From: Sphingomonas sp. KR3-1
GTDB lineage: Bacteria; Pseudomonadota; Alphaproteobacteria; Sphingomonadales; Sphingomonadaceae
DNA: 64,000 nt
Reading direction: 5' to 3'
Assembly (NCBI RefSeq): GCF_040049295.1
Contig: NZ_JBDZDQ010000004.1
Location: forward strand, 186,001-250,000
This document shows, in pieces, positions 8,932-17,333 of this stretch (positions within the stretch are counted from its first letter, which is position 1; each line of letters opens with the position of its first letter). The notes beneath the pieces are model-generated. The model had not been told where the DNA came from and searched no databases. It saw nothing but the letters and a program-made list of their open reading frames with translations. The position numbers were made by a program, and so were the translations under genes.

Positions 8932-11172
8932 TCAGCGCCGCTTGCTGTCGTGCCGGATGTTGCCCGGCCGGCCACGCCGCTTGATGGGACGGGGCCGGCC
9001 CTTGTGGACCCGGTCCCGCTGGAAGGGCGAGGGTCCGGCCGAGCCCTTGCCGTCGGGCAGCTCGAAGCGCAGCGCCCCGGAGACCGGATTGGCCTCCACC
9101 AGCCGCAGCTGGAGCCGCATGCCGATGGTGAATTCGTCGCCGCTCTCGTCGCCGACCAGCCGCTGTCCGGCCTCGTCGTAGCGGAAATACTCCGTCCCCA
9201 GGTCCCGCGCCGCGACCAGCCCGTCGCCGCCGACGCCGTCCACCGTGGCGAAGAAGCCGAAGCTCTGCACCCCGGTGATCCGTGCCTCCAGTATCTCGCC
9301 GACATGGTTGGCGAGATAGGCGGCGACATAGCGGTCGATCGTCTCCCGCTCGGCCTCCATCGCCCGCCGCTCGAGGCTGGAGATGCTCTCGCCGATCCGC
9401 TCCATCGTCGCGGCCTCGTCCTGCGTCAGCCCGCCCGGCCCGAGGTCATAGGCCTGGACCAGCGAGCGGTGGACGATCAGGTCGGCATAGCGGCGGATCG
9501 GCGAGGTGAAGTGCGCATAGCTGCCCAGCGACAGGCCGAAATGGCCGTGGTTGGCCGGCCCGTACGACGCTTGCATCTGGCTGCGCAGCACCTGCTGCAT
9601 CACCTGTTCGCGGAAATCGCTCTCCCCCACCCGCTTCAGGATATGGTTGAAGGTCGCCGGCTTGATCACCTGCCCCAGCGCGAACTCGACCCCGAAGGTC
9701 TTGAGATACTCGCGCAGCGCGACAAGCTTCTCACGCGCCGGCGGCTCGTGGATGCGGTACATCACCGGCGCCTTCTTCGCTTCCAGCGCCTTGGCCGCGG
9801 CGACATTGGCCGCGATCATATAGTCCTCGATCAGCTTGTGCGCATCGAGGCGCTCGCGCGGCGCCACCGAGAGGATGCGGCCCATCTCGTCGAGCACGAT
9901 CCGCCGCTCGGGCAGATCGAGGTCGAGCGGCTCGCGCTTGTCGCGCGCCTTGTTGAGCGCCGCCCAGCAGCCCCAGAGCGGCCGCAGCGCCGTCTCGGTC
10001 AGCGGGTGCTCGATCTTGCCGTCGATCGCCGCCTGCGCATCCTCATAGGCGATGTTCGCCGCGATGCTGACCACGGCGCGGGTGAAACGCCAGGATTTGA
10101 GTTCGCCATGCTTGCCGATCTGGAGATGGCAGGCCAGCGCCGCGCGGTCCTCGCCTTCCTTCAGCGAGCAGACTTCGGCCGAGAGGATCTCGGGCAGCAT
10201 CGGCACGACGCGGTCGGGGAAATAGACCGAGTTGCCGCGCTTGCGGGCCTCCCGGTCCAGTTCCGAGCCAGGGCGGACGTAGAAGCTGACATCGGCGATG
10301 GCGACCACGGCCTTCCAGCCGCCTTCGTTCTTGGGGTCGTCGTCGGGCGCAGCCCAGACCGCGTCGTCATGGTCGCGGGCATCGGCGGGATCGATCGCGA
10401 CGATCGGCAAGTGGCGAAGGTCTTCGCGCTTGCCGAGGTCGAGCTTCGACACCCGCTCGGCCTCTTCGAGCAGATCCTCGGAGAAGACATTGGGGATGCC
10501 GTGCCGGTGGATCGCGATCAGCGAGAAGCTGCGCGGGGCGAAGGGATCGCCGAGCCGCTCGACCACCTTGGCGGTGATCCGCGGCGGCCGGCCGGTCTTC
10601 TCGGCCAGCACCAGGTCGCCGACCTCGGCGCCGCCGGCGTCGGAGACCATCCAGTTGCGCCGCTCCTTCTTCTCGACGCCCTGCAGCCAGAGCCGCCCGG
10701 CCTCTTCCTTGAGCACGCCGAGCATCAGTTCCTCGCCGCGGGCGAGCTTCTTCATCGGATGGGCGATCCAGCCGTTGCCGGCTTCCTCGGTGCGCGCCAG
10801 GATGCGGTCGCCGATCGCCAGCGCCGAGCGCTTGCCGCGCTGCTCGCGGACGCGCAGGCGTGGCACGGGGATGCCCTCAGCCTCCCAGCTTTCGGGTACC
10901 GCCCAGGTCGTGTCGCCGTCCGCATCGGTGATGCGCAGCACGGTGACCTTGGGAATGCCGCCCATCTTATGGAAGGCGCGGCCGGGGGCGACGTCGATCA
11001 GCCCCTCGTCGCTCATGTCCTTGAGCAGGGCCTTGAGCAGGATCTTGTCCTGTCCGTGGAGCCCGAAGGCCTTGGCGATCTCGCGCTTGCCGGCCGGGGT
11101 GTCGGAACGAGTGATGAATTCGAGAATCTGCTGCCGCGTGGGCAGTCCAGCTTTGATCTTGGTTTTTGCCAT
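8932..11172 (-). CDS. rnr: Ribonuclease R
   Basis: A 746-residue 3'-5' exoribonuclease of the RNB family that degrades structured RNA. An N-terminal winged-helix region (QQILEFITRSDTPAGKREIA) precedes cold-shock-type OB folds. The RNB catalytic core includes the acidic cluster AIDPADARDHDDAVWA and YAHFTSPIRRYADLIVHR. A C-terminal S1 domain and a basic tail (KGRPRPIKRRGRPG) follow. The frame is open far upstream, but the ATG at 11172 (MAKTKIKAGLPTRQ) is the natural start and leaves a 54-bp divergent spacer with glpD. Confidence 0.95.
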   Translation of the reverse strand: MAKTKIKAGLPTRQQILEFITRSDTPAGKREIAKAFGLHGQDKILLKALLKDMSDEGLIDVAPGRAFHKMGGIPKVTVLRITDADGDTTWAVPESWEAEGIPVPRLRVREQRGKRSALAIGDRILARTEEAGNGWIAHPMKKLARGEELMLGVLKEEAGRLWLQGVEKKERRNWMVSDAGGAEVGDLVLAEKTGRPPRITAKVVERLGDPFAPRSFSLIAIHRHGIPNVFSEDLLEEAERVSKLDLGKREDLRHLPIVAIDPADARDHDDAVWAAPDDDPKNEGGWKAVVAIADVSFYVRPGSELDREARKRGNSVYFPDRVVPMLPEILSAEVCSLKEGEDRAALACHLQIGKHGELKSWRFTRAVVSIAANIAYEDAQAAIDGKIEHPLTETALRPLWGCWAALNKARDKREPLDLDLPERRIVLDEMGRILSVAPRERLDAHKLIEDYMIAANVAAAKALEAKKAPVMYRIHEPPAREKLVALREYLKTFGVEFALGQVIKPATFNHILKRVGESDFREQVMQQVLRSQMQASYGPANHGHFGLSLGSYAHFTSPIRRYADLIVHRSLVQAYDLGPGGLTQDEAATMERIGESISSLERRAMEAERETIDRYVAAYLANHVGEILEARITGVQSFGFFATVDGVGGDGLVAARDLGTEYFRYDEAGQRLVGDESGDEFTIGMRLQLRLVEANPVSGALRFELPDGKGSAGPSPFQRDRVHKGRPRPIKRRGRPGNIRHDSKRR

Positions 11173-11226
11173 TGACCCCCAAGATAGGGACTCGCGGGCG
11201 GCCTGCCAACGCAATAACCTGCCGGC

Positions 11227-12687
11227 GTGACATATGACCTTCTGATCGTCGGCGGCGGCATCAACGGGTGCGCGATCGCCCGCGAGGCCGCGCTGCTCGG
11301 GCTCAGCGTGCTGCTCGTCGAGAAGGACGACCTCGCCGGGCATACCAGCAGCGCCTCGACCAAGCTGATCCATGGCGGCCTGCGCTATCTCGAGACCTAT
11401 GAGTTCCGCCTGGTCCGCGAGGCGCTGCACGAGCGCGAGCGGCTGCTCGACGCCGCGCCGCACCTGATCCGCCCGCTCACCTTCGTGCTGCCGCATGCCC
11501 ATTCGGTGCGGCCCTGGTGGATGGTGCGGCTCGGCCTCCACCTCTACGACCTGCTCGCCGGCGGCACCTCGCTGCCGCGCTCGCGCGGGCTGCGCAAGGG
11601 CGACCGGGCCTATACCGATCCGCTGGCCGGCACGCATCGCGGCTTCGTCTATTCGGACTGCCGGGTCGACGACGCCCGGCTCACGCTCGCCAACGCCGTC
11701 GATGCCGCCGCGCACGGCGCCGAGATCGCCACGCGGACGGCGTTGCTGGCCGCCCGGCGGGAGGGCGCAACGTGGCGCGCCGCGCTTTCCGACGGGCGCA
11801 AGATCGAGGCGCGCGGGCTGGTCAATGCCGCCGGCCCCTGGGTGAAACAGCTGCTCGACACGCTGGCTATCGCTAATCATTCGCAGGTCCGGCTGGTCAA
11901 GGGCAGCCACATCGTCGTCCCCAAGCTGTTCGACGGCGACCATGCCTATATCCTCCAGCAGCCCGACCGGCGGATCGTCTTCGCCGTCCCCTATGAAGGC
12001 GAATTCACCGAGATCGGCACGACCGACATCCAGGTCGATCGGCCCGAGGACGCGATCTGCTCCGAGGAGGAGAAGCTCTACCTGCTCGAGGCAGCGAACC
12101 GCTATTTCACCCGCCAGGTCACCGCGCAGGACATCGTCTGGGCCTGGTCCGGCGTGCGCCCGCTGCACGATGACGGCGCGGCCAAGGCGCAGGCGGTGAC
12201 GCGCGACTATGTGCTCGAGCTCGACCGCGACGGCCCGCCCTTGCTGTCGATCTTCGGCGGCAAGATCACCACGGCGCGGGCGCTGGCCGAGGAGGCGCTG
12301 GCCAGGATCGGACCGGCGCTAGGCGCCGAAGTCGAGCCGATGACGCGGGCGCGGGTGTTTCCCGGCGGCGCGATCGCCGACCTCGACAAATGGGTGGCCC
12401 AGGCCAGGGCGCGCTGGCCGTTCCTGGGCGATGCGCGGGCGACGCGGATGGCGCACGCCTATGGCTGCTGCCTGGGCGACATGCTGCGCGGCGTGACCGA
12501 CATCGGCGAAGACCTGGGCGCGGGCCTCACCGCCACCGAGGTCCGCTGGATGCGCGACCATGAATGGGCGCGCACCGCCGAGGACGTGCTGTGGCGGCGC
12601 TCCAAACTCGGGCTGCATGCCGGGCCCGAGCTGGCGGCGAAGGTCGAGGCGATATTGGGCGAGTCCGTTAGCGCTAACGGGCTTTAA
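11227..12687 (+). CDS. glpD: Aerobic glycerol-3-phosphate dehydrogenase
   Basis: A 486-residue membrane-associated FAD enzyme that oxidises sn-glycerol-3-phosphate to dihydroxyacetone phosphate and feeds electrons to quinone. The N-terminal dinucleotide motif is LLIVGGGINGCAIAREAALLG. GlpD hallmarks include SSASTKLIHGGLRYLE and VWAWSGVRPLHDDG, plus a C-terminal domain. The start is GTG at 11227. No glpF or glpK is adjacent. The last codons contain a perfect 16-bp palindrome at 12665-12680. Confidence 0.95.
   Translation: MTYDLLIVGGGINGCAIAREAALLGLSVLLVEKDDLAGHTSSASTKLIHGGLRYLETYEFRLVREALHERERLLDAAPHLIRPLTFVLPHAHSVRPWWMVRLGLHLYDLLAGGTSLPRSRGLRKGDRAYTDPLAGTHRGFVYSDCRVDDARLTLANAVDAAAHGAEIATRTALLAARREGATWRAALSDGRKIEARGLVNAAGPWVKQLLDTLAIANHSQVRLVKGSHIVVPKLFDGDHAYILQQPDRRIVFAVPYEGEFTEIGTTDIQVDRPEDAICSEEEKLYLLEAANRYFTRQVTAQDIVWAWSGVRPLHDDGAAKAQAVTRDYVLELDRDGPPLLSIFGGKITTARALAEEALARIGPALGAEVEPMTRARVFPGGAIADLDKWVAQARARWPFLGDARATRMAHAYGCCLGDMLRGVTDIGEDLGAGLTATEVRWMRDHEWARTAEDVLWRRSKLGLHAGPELAAKVEAILGESVSANGL
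12665..12680. promoter_or_regulatory. Perfect 16-bp palindrome at 3' end of glpD
   Basis: CCGTTAGCGCTAACGG is exactly self-complementary. Its core TTAGCGCTAA resembles operators of LacI-family regulators. It lies inside the last codons of glpD and 55 bp before the PilZ gene start, so it could regulate the latter, or be chance codon content. Confidence 0.35.
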
Positions 12688-12735
12688 GTCCTTCTTAAAC
12701 CTCCCGAGGCAGTTTCGCCGCGGGGTGGAGAGAGA

Positions 12736-13068
12736 ATGGCGACCAAATTCTCCCAATATCGGGCCGTGGTACCCGCGCTGGTCGAACAGCGCGCGGCGCC
12801 GCGTCACCGTATCCTGGTCACCCGCGCCACGCTGACCAAGCGCGGCAACAAGCCCGTCGAGGCGATGCTTCACGACCTCTCCGTCTATGGCTGCCGGCTG
12901 GCCTGCACCGCGCCGCACGGCGAAGGCGAGAAGGTATGGCTGAGCCTGCGCGGCGACCAGCCCGTGCCCGCCACGGTGGTGTGGAACGACGGCGCGCATA
13001 TCGGCTGCCGGTTCGACGACCCGATCGAGCGCAGCCTAGTGCGGCAGCTGACCCTGGTGATCTGCTGA
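12736..13068 (+). CDS. PilZ-domain protein (c-di-GMP receptor candidate)
   Basis: A stand-alone 110-residue PilZ domain. The c-di-GMP-binding features are visible: an arginine motif (RAAPRHRILV) and, after ~30 residues, a D-x-S-x-x-G motif in LHDLSVYGCRL. It should be a cytosolic adaptor that changes conformation on binding c-di-GMP. Its target is unknown, and the Tad pilus genes are 35 kb away. It is preceded by glpD with a 48-bp gap and followed by a repeat-rich spacer. Confidence 0.85.
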   Translation: MATKFSQYRAVVPALVEQRAAPRHRILVTRATLTKRGNKPVEAMLHDLSVYGCRLACTAPHGEGEKVWLSLRGDQPVPATVVWNDGAHIGCRFDDPIERSLVRQLTLVIC

Positions 13069-13152
13069 TCCTACACGTGCGGCATGAGTCGCGCGCGGAA
13101 AGTCACGAAGGCCGCACCAATGGCGAGCGGCGCCCGGCCCGAACCCCGGCCT

Positions 13153-13259
13153 TTCGCAACAGAATTGCGCGCGGCTTTCCCTATATTTCCAACAGTGGAA
13201 AGAGCGGCGGAATTGCTTCCGGCCGAGCGAGGGAAGCAGGCGAAATCCTACATTGCAAG
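13153..13259 (+). repeat. ATCCTACATTG-family structured repeat, copy 1
   Basis: A ~107-bp element homologous to 44041-44150. It opens with a CGCAA-CAGAA-TTGCG hairpin (13155-13169), then a TTCCA-ACAG-TGGAA hairpin (13187-13200), a GAGCGGC block, and ends in GAAATCCTACATTGCAAG. Conserved stems with differing loops between copies suggest an RNA-level structure, so a small RNA is possible. The 271-bp spacer otherwise holds only the hairpin repeat at 13277. Confidence 0.7.
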
Positions 13260-13276
13260 CCATTCGTCCCAGCGCC

Positions 13277-13303
13277 GTCATCCCGGCGAAGGCGGGGGAT
13301 GAC
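13277..13303. repeat. Single-arm hairpin repeat (REP-like)
   Basis: GTCATCCC-GGCGAAGGC-GGGGGATGAC-type palindrome of the same family as the arms of the paired elements at 44188, 59145 and 60370. It is near the 3' end of the convergent pectinesterase gene and may act as a terminator. Confidence 0.7.
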
Positions 13304-13339
13304 GATGCAATGGGGATGCTGATTAGGCTAGAACTTAGG

Positions 13340-14347
13340 CTAGAACCCGATCACGTTCGCCCGGGTGAAGCGCTTCGCCTGTTCCGCGGTCAGCAGCTTG
13401 CGGTCCTCGCCGGCGGCGCCGGCACCGCCGCCGCGGTTGGCGAACTCGTAGAGCCGCGCTTCCTGCGGGGTCAGGCGGCGCGGGTCGCCGTCCGGGCCCT
13501 TGTAGCCCATCCAGGTCCAGCCCTCGCGGCGGATATGCGCGTCGAGATAGCAGCGCAGGAACGCCGCCTGGCCGAGCAGCGCCATGTTGCCGCCGGCGCG
13601 CCAGGGGCGGCCGAGAAACGCCGAATGGTCGGGCACGCCGTTCTCGCGCATCAGCTTGCAGTCCGAAAAGACCAGGCCGAATTCCTGCGCAGCGGGGGTG
13701 CTGGGCGCGGCGACATAGCCGAAGCCCTCGGCATTCGGCACATAGCGGGTGACGATCTCGCAGCCCTGGAACCAGGCCGCGGCGCCGCCGAAGATGAAGT
13801 CCACCCCGCCGACGATCTTGGTGTCGGTGACCAGGCTGCGCGCCTGCAGGTAGAAGGTGTCCTGATAGCCGAGCAGCACGCAGCGATCGACGGTCGTGCG
13901 GTCCGCCTCGCGGCCGATCGCCAGCGCCACCGCCTGCGCGCCATTGCCCGCGCCGTCGCGCCGGGCGCCGATATAGTCGAAGCTGTTGCTGACGATGAGG
14001 TCGCGCAGCGTGACGTTCGGCGCGGCGATGGTTAGCGTGGCCGAACCGCCGGTACCCCAAGTGCCGCCGCCGGGCTTGGGCGTGCCGCTGGCGGTACCAT
14101 ATTCGATCACCGTGCCCTCCGAGCCCTGGAGCGTGACGCCGGGCGCGCGGACCACGAGCTTTTCGGTGAAGAGGCCGGGCTTGAGCAGGATCCGGAACGG
14201 CCGCCCTGCCCGCTCGGCCTGCGCCAGTGCCGCGCCGAGCGTGCCGGTGGCGGGATCGACCACCGCGTCCCAATGCTCCGCCCCGCGCGCCCGGGCCGCG
14301 ACCGGCAGCGCCAGCGCACCGGCGAGGAAGGCGCGCCGGCCGGTCAT
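13340..14347 (-). CDS. Exported pectinesterase-family protein
   Basis: A 335-residue right-handed beta-helix carbohydrate esterase (CE8-like) that should remove methyl esters from pectin. The leader MTGRRAFLAGALALPVAARA looks like a twin-arginine-type or hydrophobic signal. Family motifs are intact: GYQDTFYL and GGVDFIFGGA supply the catalytic aspartates, and FLGRPWR supplies the arginine. The frame is open upstream, but the ATG at 14347 overlaps the stop of the oxygenase gene as ATGA, indicating coupling. No pectate lyase is nearby. Confidence 0.88.
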   Translation of the reverse strand: MTGRRAFLAGALALPVAARARGAEHWDAVVDPATGTLGAALAQAERAGRPFRILLKPGLFTEKLVVRAPGVTLQGSEGTVIEYGTASGTPKPGGGTWGTGGSATLTIAAPNVTLRDLIVSNSFDYIGARRDGAGNGAQAVALAIGREADRTTVDRCVLLGYQDTFYLQARSLVTDTKIVGGVDFIFGGAAAWFQGCEIVTRYVPNAEGFGYVAAPSTPAAQEFGLVFSDCKLMRENGVPDHSAFLGRPWRAGGNMALLGQAAFLRCYLDAHIRREGWTWMGYKGPDGDPRRLTPQEARLYEFANRGGGAGAAGEDRKLLTAEQAKRFTRANVIGF

Positions 14348-14988
14348 CCCCAGCGATAGTTGAAGCTTATGCTGATCCGCTGCTCCTTGCCGGAGCCGGG
14401 CGGGACTTCGTGGCGGAGCCAGCTTTCCCAGAGCAGCACGGTGCCGGGCTCGGGCACGATCTCGACGAAGCTCTGCAGCGCCTCGGGCGCATCCTCGCGG
14501 CGCGGCGGTGCGGCCATCATCATCGCCAGGCGCGGGTCCTCGAGCTTCAACCCGCGCGACCCCTTGGGCAGCGCAACGTAGAGCGTGCCCGAGACGACGC
14601 TGTGCGGATGGATATGCGCGCTGTGTCCGCCCTTGCCGTCGAGGACATTGACCCAGAGGCTGTCGAGCTTGAGCTTCCTGCCGCCGAGATCGAAGGCGCA
14701 GGCCGTGGCAAACTTCGCGACATGCTTGTCGAGCAACCGCTTGAGATCGGCGAAATTGGGGTCGCGGATCGGCAGGTCGTCGAGCGAGGCGTAGCTGGTG
14801 TAGCCGCGATAATTGTGCTCGCGGCACCAGCGGCGGCCGGCGCTGTCGTCCTCGGCAAGCTGGAGGCACGAATCCTCCAGCGCCTCGAGGAGCTCGGCGT
14901 CGCCGAGCGGCTGCTCGTAGAGCTGGGTGGTGAAGAGCGTGCGCACGGTGCGGGCTATCGCCGGTAACGGGGGTAGGCGCAAGCGCAC
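14344..14988 (-). CDS. Putative 2OG-Fe(II) oxygenase (TIGR02466-like)
   Basis: A 214-residue protein resembling the TIGR02466 group of predicted 2-oxoglutarate/Fe(II) oxygenases. The metal-binding segment reads GHSAHIHPHSVVSGTLYV, and the distal strand with histidine and arginine is SWLRHEVPPGSGKEQRISIS. The substrate is unknown; related genes occur beside tetratricopeptide or sulfotransferase genes. It is translationally coupled to the pectinesterase (ATGA overlap), which is an unusual partnership. A REP-like hairpin separates it from proS. Confidence 0.75.
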   Translation of the reverse strand: MRLRLPPLPAIARTVRTLFTTQLYEQPLGDAELLEALEDSCLQLAEDDSAGRRWCREHNYRGYTSYASLDDLPIRDPNFADLKRLLDKHVAKFATACAFDLGGRKLKLDSLWVNVLDGKGGHSAHIHPHSVVSGTLYVALPKGSRGLKLEDPRLAMMMAAPPRREDAPEALQSFVEIVPEPGTVLLWESWLRHEVPPGSGKEQRISISFNYRWG

Positions 14989-14996
14989 CCCTTTTC

Positions 14997-15022
14997 GTCA
15001 TCCCCGCGAAGGCGGGGATGAC
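14997..15022. repeat. Single-arm hairpin repeat (REP-like)
   Basis: GTCATCCCCGC-GAAG-GCGGGGATGAC, a nearly perfect palindrome in the 40-bp gap between proS and the downstream oxygenase gene, both on the minus strand. It is the same family as 13277 and 28708. Confidence 0.75.
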
Positions 15023-15028
15023 GGTTAG

Positions 15029-16564
15029 TTAGTACGCGCGAGCGACGAGGATGCGCTCCACCGCGGGCGCGCCGGTGAAGATGCAGGTGCCGGTGGCCGG
15101 CGCTGCGTCGCTCGGCACGTTGCGGAAGGTGAGCTTGAGCGCCTTCAGCCGCTCGACCACCTTGTCGAGATCGGCACCGCTCGGCCTGGACCACTCGACC
15201 TCGACCCAGCCGGGGAACTTGCCGGCCTTCTCGAAATAGGCCTCGAGCCCGGCGAAGTCGGTGACGTCGCGGACGATGTTCGCGTCGGTGCGCGCCCTGG
15301 CTTCGGCGAACAGCGTCTTCTGCACGCCCTCGAGCGTGGCAACCACGTCGCCGAGGAACGCGTCGCGCGCCACGATCGCCGAGTTGAGCTTGCCGTCCTC
15401 GCGGTAGAGATCGGTGCGGACGGTGACCGAGACATTGCCGCCGGCCATGTCGCGCCCGCCGACCTCGACGACGATCGGCGCGCCCTTCTTGATCCAGCCC
15501 CAGCGCTTGGTGACCGCCTTGATCGCCTTGAGATCGAGCAGCGCGCGCACGGGCTCGCCGAACGCGCTGAGCCCGGAGAGTTCCTGCTGCAGCGACTTGC
15601 AATAGTCGATCAGCGCGGCGTCCTCGTCATTGTCGCGCAGCATCGGCACGATCGCGACCTGCCAGGGCGCGATGCGCGGCGGCACGCGCAGGCCGTCGTC
15701 GTCGCCATGCGTCATGATCATGCCGCCGATCATCCGGGTGGACATGCCCCAGCTGATCGTCTGGGCGAGCTCCTGCTGGCCTTCCGAATTCTGGAACTTG
15801 ATGTCCTGCGCCTGGCTGAAGGTGGTGCCGAGGAAGTGGCTGGTGCCCGCCTGGAGCGCCTTGCCGTCCTGCATCATCGCCTCGATCGAATAGGTCGAGA
15901 CGGCGCCGGGGAAGCGCTCATTCTCGGGCTTCTCGCCGGCGACCACCGGCATCGCCGCGCAATCCTCGGCGAAGCTGCGGTAGATCTCGAGCGCCTTCAG
16001 CGTCTCCTCGCGCGCCTGCTCGGCGCTGGCATAGGCGGCATGCCCCTCCTGCCACAGGAACTCGCTGGTGCGCAGGAACATGCGCGTGCGCATCTCCCAG
16101 CGCACGACGTTCGCCCATTGGTTGATCTGCACCGGCAGGTCGCGCCACGACTGGACCCAGCGGCTGAACGCGGCGCCGATCACCGTCTCCGAGGTGGGAC
16201 GCACGATCAGCGGCTCCTCGAGCTTCGCGCTGGGATCGGGCATCAGCCCGCCCTTGCCGTCGGCGATCAGCCGGTGGTGCGTGACCACCGCCATCTCCTT
16301 GGCGAAGCCCTCGACGTGATCGGCCTCCTTCTCGAAATAGGATAGCGGGATGAACAGCGGGAAATAGGTGTTGTCGTACCCGGCACCCTTGATGCGATCG
16401 TCGAGCAGGCGCTGGATCCGCTCCCAGATGCCATAGCCCCACGGCCGGATGACCATGCAGCCGCGCACGCCGCTTTCCTCGGCCATGTCGGCCTCGGTGA
16501 TGACGACTTGGTACCATTCGGCGAAATTGGCTTCGCGGGTGACGCTGAGGGCATGCTTGATCAT
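15029..16564 (-). CDS. proS: Prolyl-tRNA synthetase, archaeal/eukaryotic-like type
   Basis: A 511-residue class II aminoacyl-tRNA synthetase charging tRNA-Pro. It is the short type 3 (eukaryote/archaeon-like) form without the bacterial editing insertion. The class II motifs are seen in GCMVIRPWGYGIWERIQ, VRPTSETVIGAAFSRWVQSW and FLWQEGHAAYAS. The C-terminal anticodon-binding domain ends in the ProRS type 3 tail (ILVARAY). The start is the ATG at 16564, divergent from the membrane protein at 16645. Confidence 0.95.
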   Translation of the reverse strand: MIKHALSVTREANFAEWYQVVITEADMAEESGVRGCMVIRPWGYGIWERIQRLLDDRIKGAGYDNTYFPLFIPLSYFEKEADHVEGFAKEMAVVTHHRLIADGKGGLMPDPSAKLEEPLIVRPTSETVIGAAFSRWVQSWRDLPVQINQWANVVRWEMRTRMFLRTSEFLWQEGHAAYASAEQAREETLKALEIYRSFAEDCAAMPVVAGEKPENERFPGAVSTYSIEAMMQDGKALQAGTSHFLGTTFSQAQDIKFQNSEGQQELAQTISWGMSTRMIGGMIMTHGDDDGLRVPPRIAPWQVAIVPMLRDNDEDAALIDYCKSLQQELSGLSAFGEPVRALLDLKAIKAVTKRWGWIKKGAPIVVEVGGRDMAGGNVSVTVRTDLYREDGKLNSAIVARDAFLGDVVATLEGVQKTLFAEARARTDANIVRDVTDFAGLEAYFEKAGKFPGWVEVEWSRPSGADLDKVVERLKALKLTFRNVPSDAAPATGTCIFTGAPAVERILVARAY

Positions 16565-16644
16565 GACCGCGCGGATAGCGGCAAAGCTTGACGCGGCAAA
16601 GAGGAGTCGCGCTTGATTGCACCATCACAGTTTCAAGGAGGCAC

Positions 16645-17295
16645 ATGGTGAGCGGACGGTGGCGGACTCTGGCGCTGGTGCTGGTGGCGATCGGCGCGCT
16701 GGCCTGGGCGCTCACCCAGTTTCGGCACGCAGGCCCGAGCAACCCGCTGACCGACCCGGCATCGGTGGAGCGCGAGCTGCTCGCCGACGAACCCGGCGGG
16801 GCGCTGAGCCGGACGATCAAGCAGACCTTCCCCGACGAGTTCAAGGCGCTGACCGCCGCAGTGGTCGCGCGGGCGCGCGACGGCGGCGGGCCGGCCGAGG
16901 TGCAGGAGACCGCCGGCGCGTTCATCAGCAAGGCGACGCTGCGGCACGCGCCCGAGCTGGCCCGGGCGCCGGTGGGGGCACTGCGGGCCTATCTGGCGAC
17001 CCAGATCGCGCTGGCCGAAGCGCTGTCGGCGACTTCGCCGGAGCGCTGTGCGGCCTATTTCGCCGATCCGCTGGAGGGGGAGAACTGGTACGCTCCCGAC
17101 CTGCGCGCGCGCTACCTGCGGCAGAATATCGCGCTGTGGCAGGCCGCCGCCGCGGCGCGCGACACGCCGGTGGACCGCATGATCCCCGCGCCTTCCCCCA
17201 AGCCCGTTTCCTGCGCCGAGGGGCTGGACGCACTAAAGCGGACCGCGGCCTTGCCCGACACGCAGTTCGAGCAGGCCTATCCGGCGATGCTCTAG
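16645..17295 (+). CDS. Membrane-anchored protein of unknown function
   Basis: I do not recognise this 216-residue protein. It has one N-terminal transmembrane helix or uncleaved signal (WRTLALVLVAIGALAWALTQF), then a soluble, mostly helical domain with two cysteines (SPERCAAYF and PVSCAEGLDALK) that could form a disulfide in the periplasm. I chose the ATG at 16645 because a strong AAGGAGG site precedes it; an upstream in-frame ATG at 16588 lacks one. Confidence 0.7.
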   Translation: MVSGRWRTLALVLVAIGALAWALTQFRHAGPSNPLTDPASVERELLADEPGGALSRTIKQTFPDEFKALTAAVVARARDGGGPAEVQETAGAFISKATLRHAPELARAPVGALRAYLATQIALAEALSATSPERCAAYFADPLEGENWYAPDLRARYLRQNIALWQAAAAARDTPVDRMIPAPSPKPVSCAEGLDALKRTAALPDTQFEQAYPAML

Positions 17296-17333
17296 GCTTG
17301 CCCCCGGCACCGCCCTGCCGCAAAGCCGCAGGC

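Noticed and set aside
8950..11175. 741-residue frame opposite RNase R
   Set aside because: Antisense shadow without recognisable domains or ribosome-binding site.
8932..12168. RNase R extended to 1078 residues
   Set aside because: The extra N terminus is antisense to glpD and low-complexity; the conserved MAKTK start at 11172 gives the normal family length.
13340..15001. Apparent 553-residue fusion of an N-terminal domain to the pectinesterase
   Set aside because: The first ~218 residues are an arginine-rich out-of-frame reading of the 2OG oxygenase gene; the pectinesterase has its own signal peptide and an ATGA-overlapping start at 14347.
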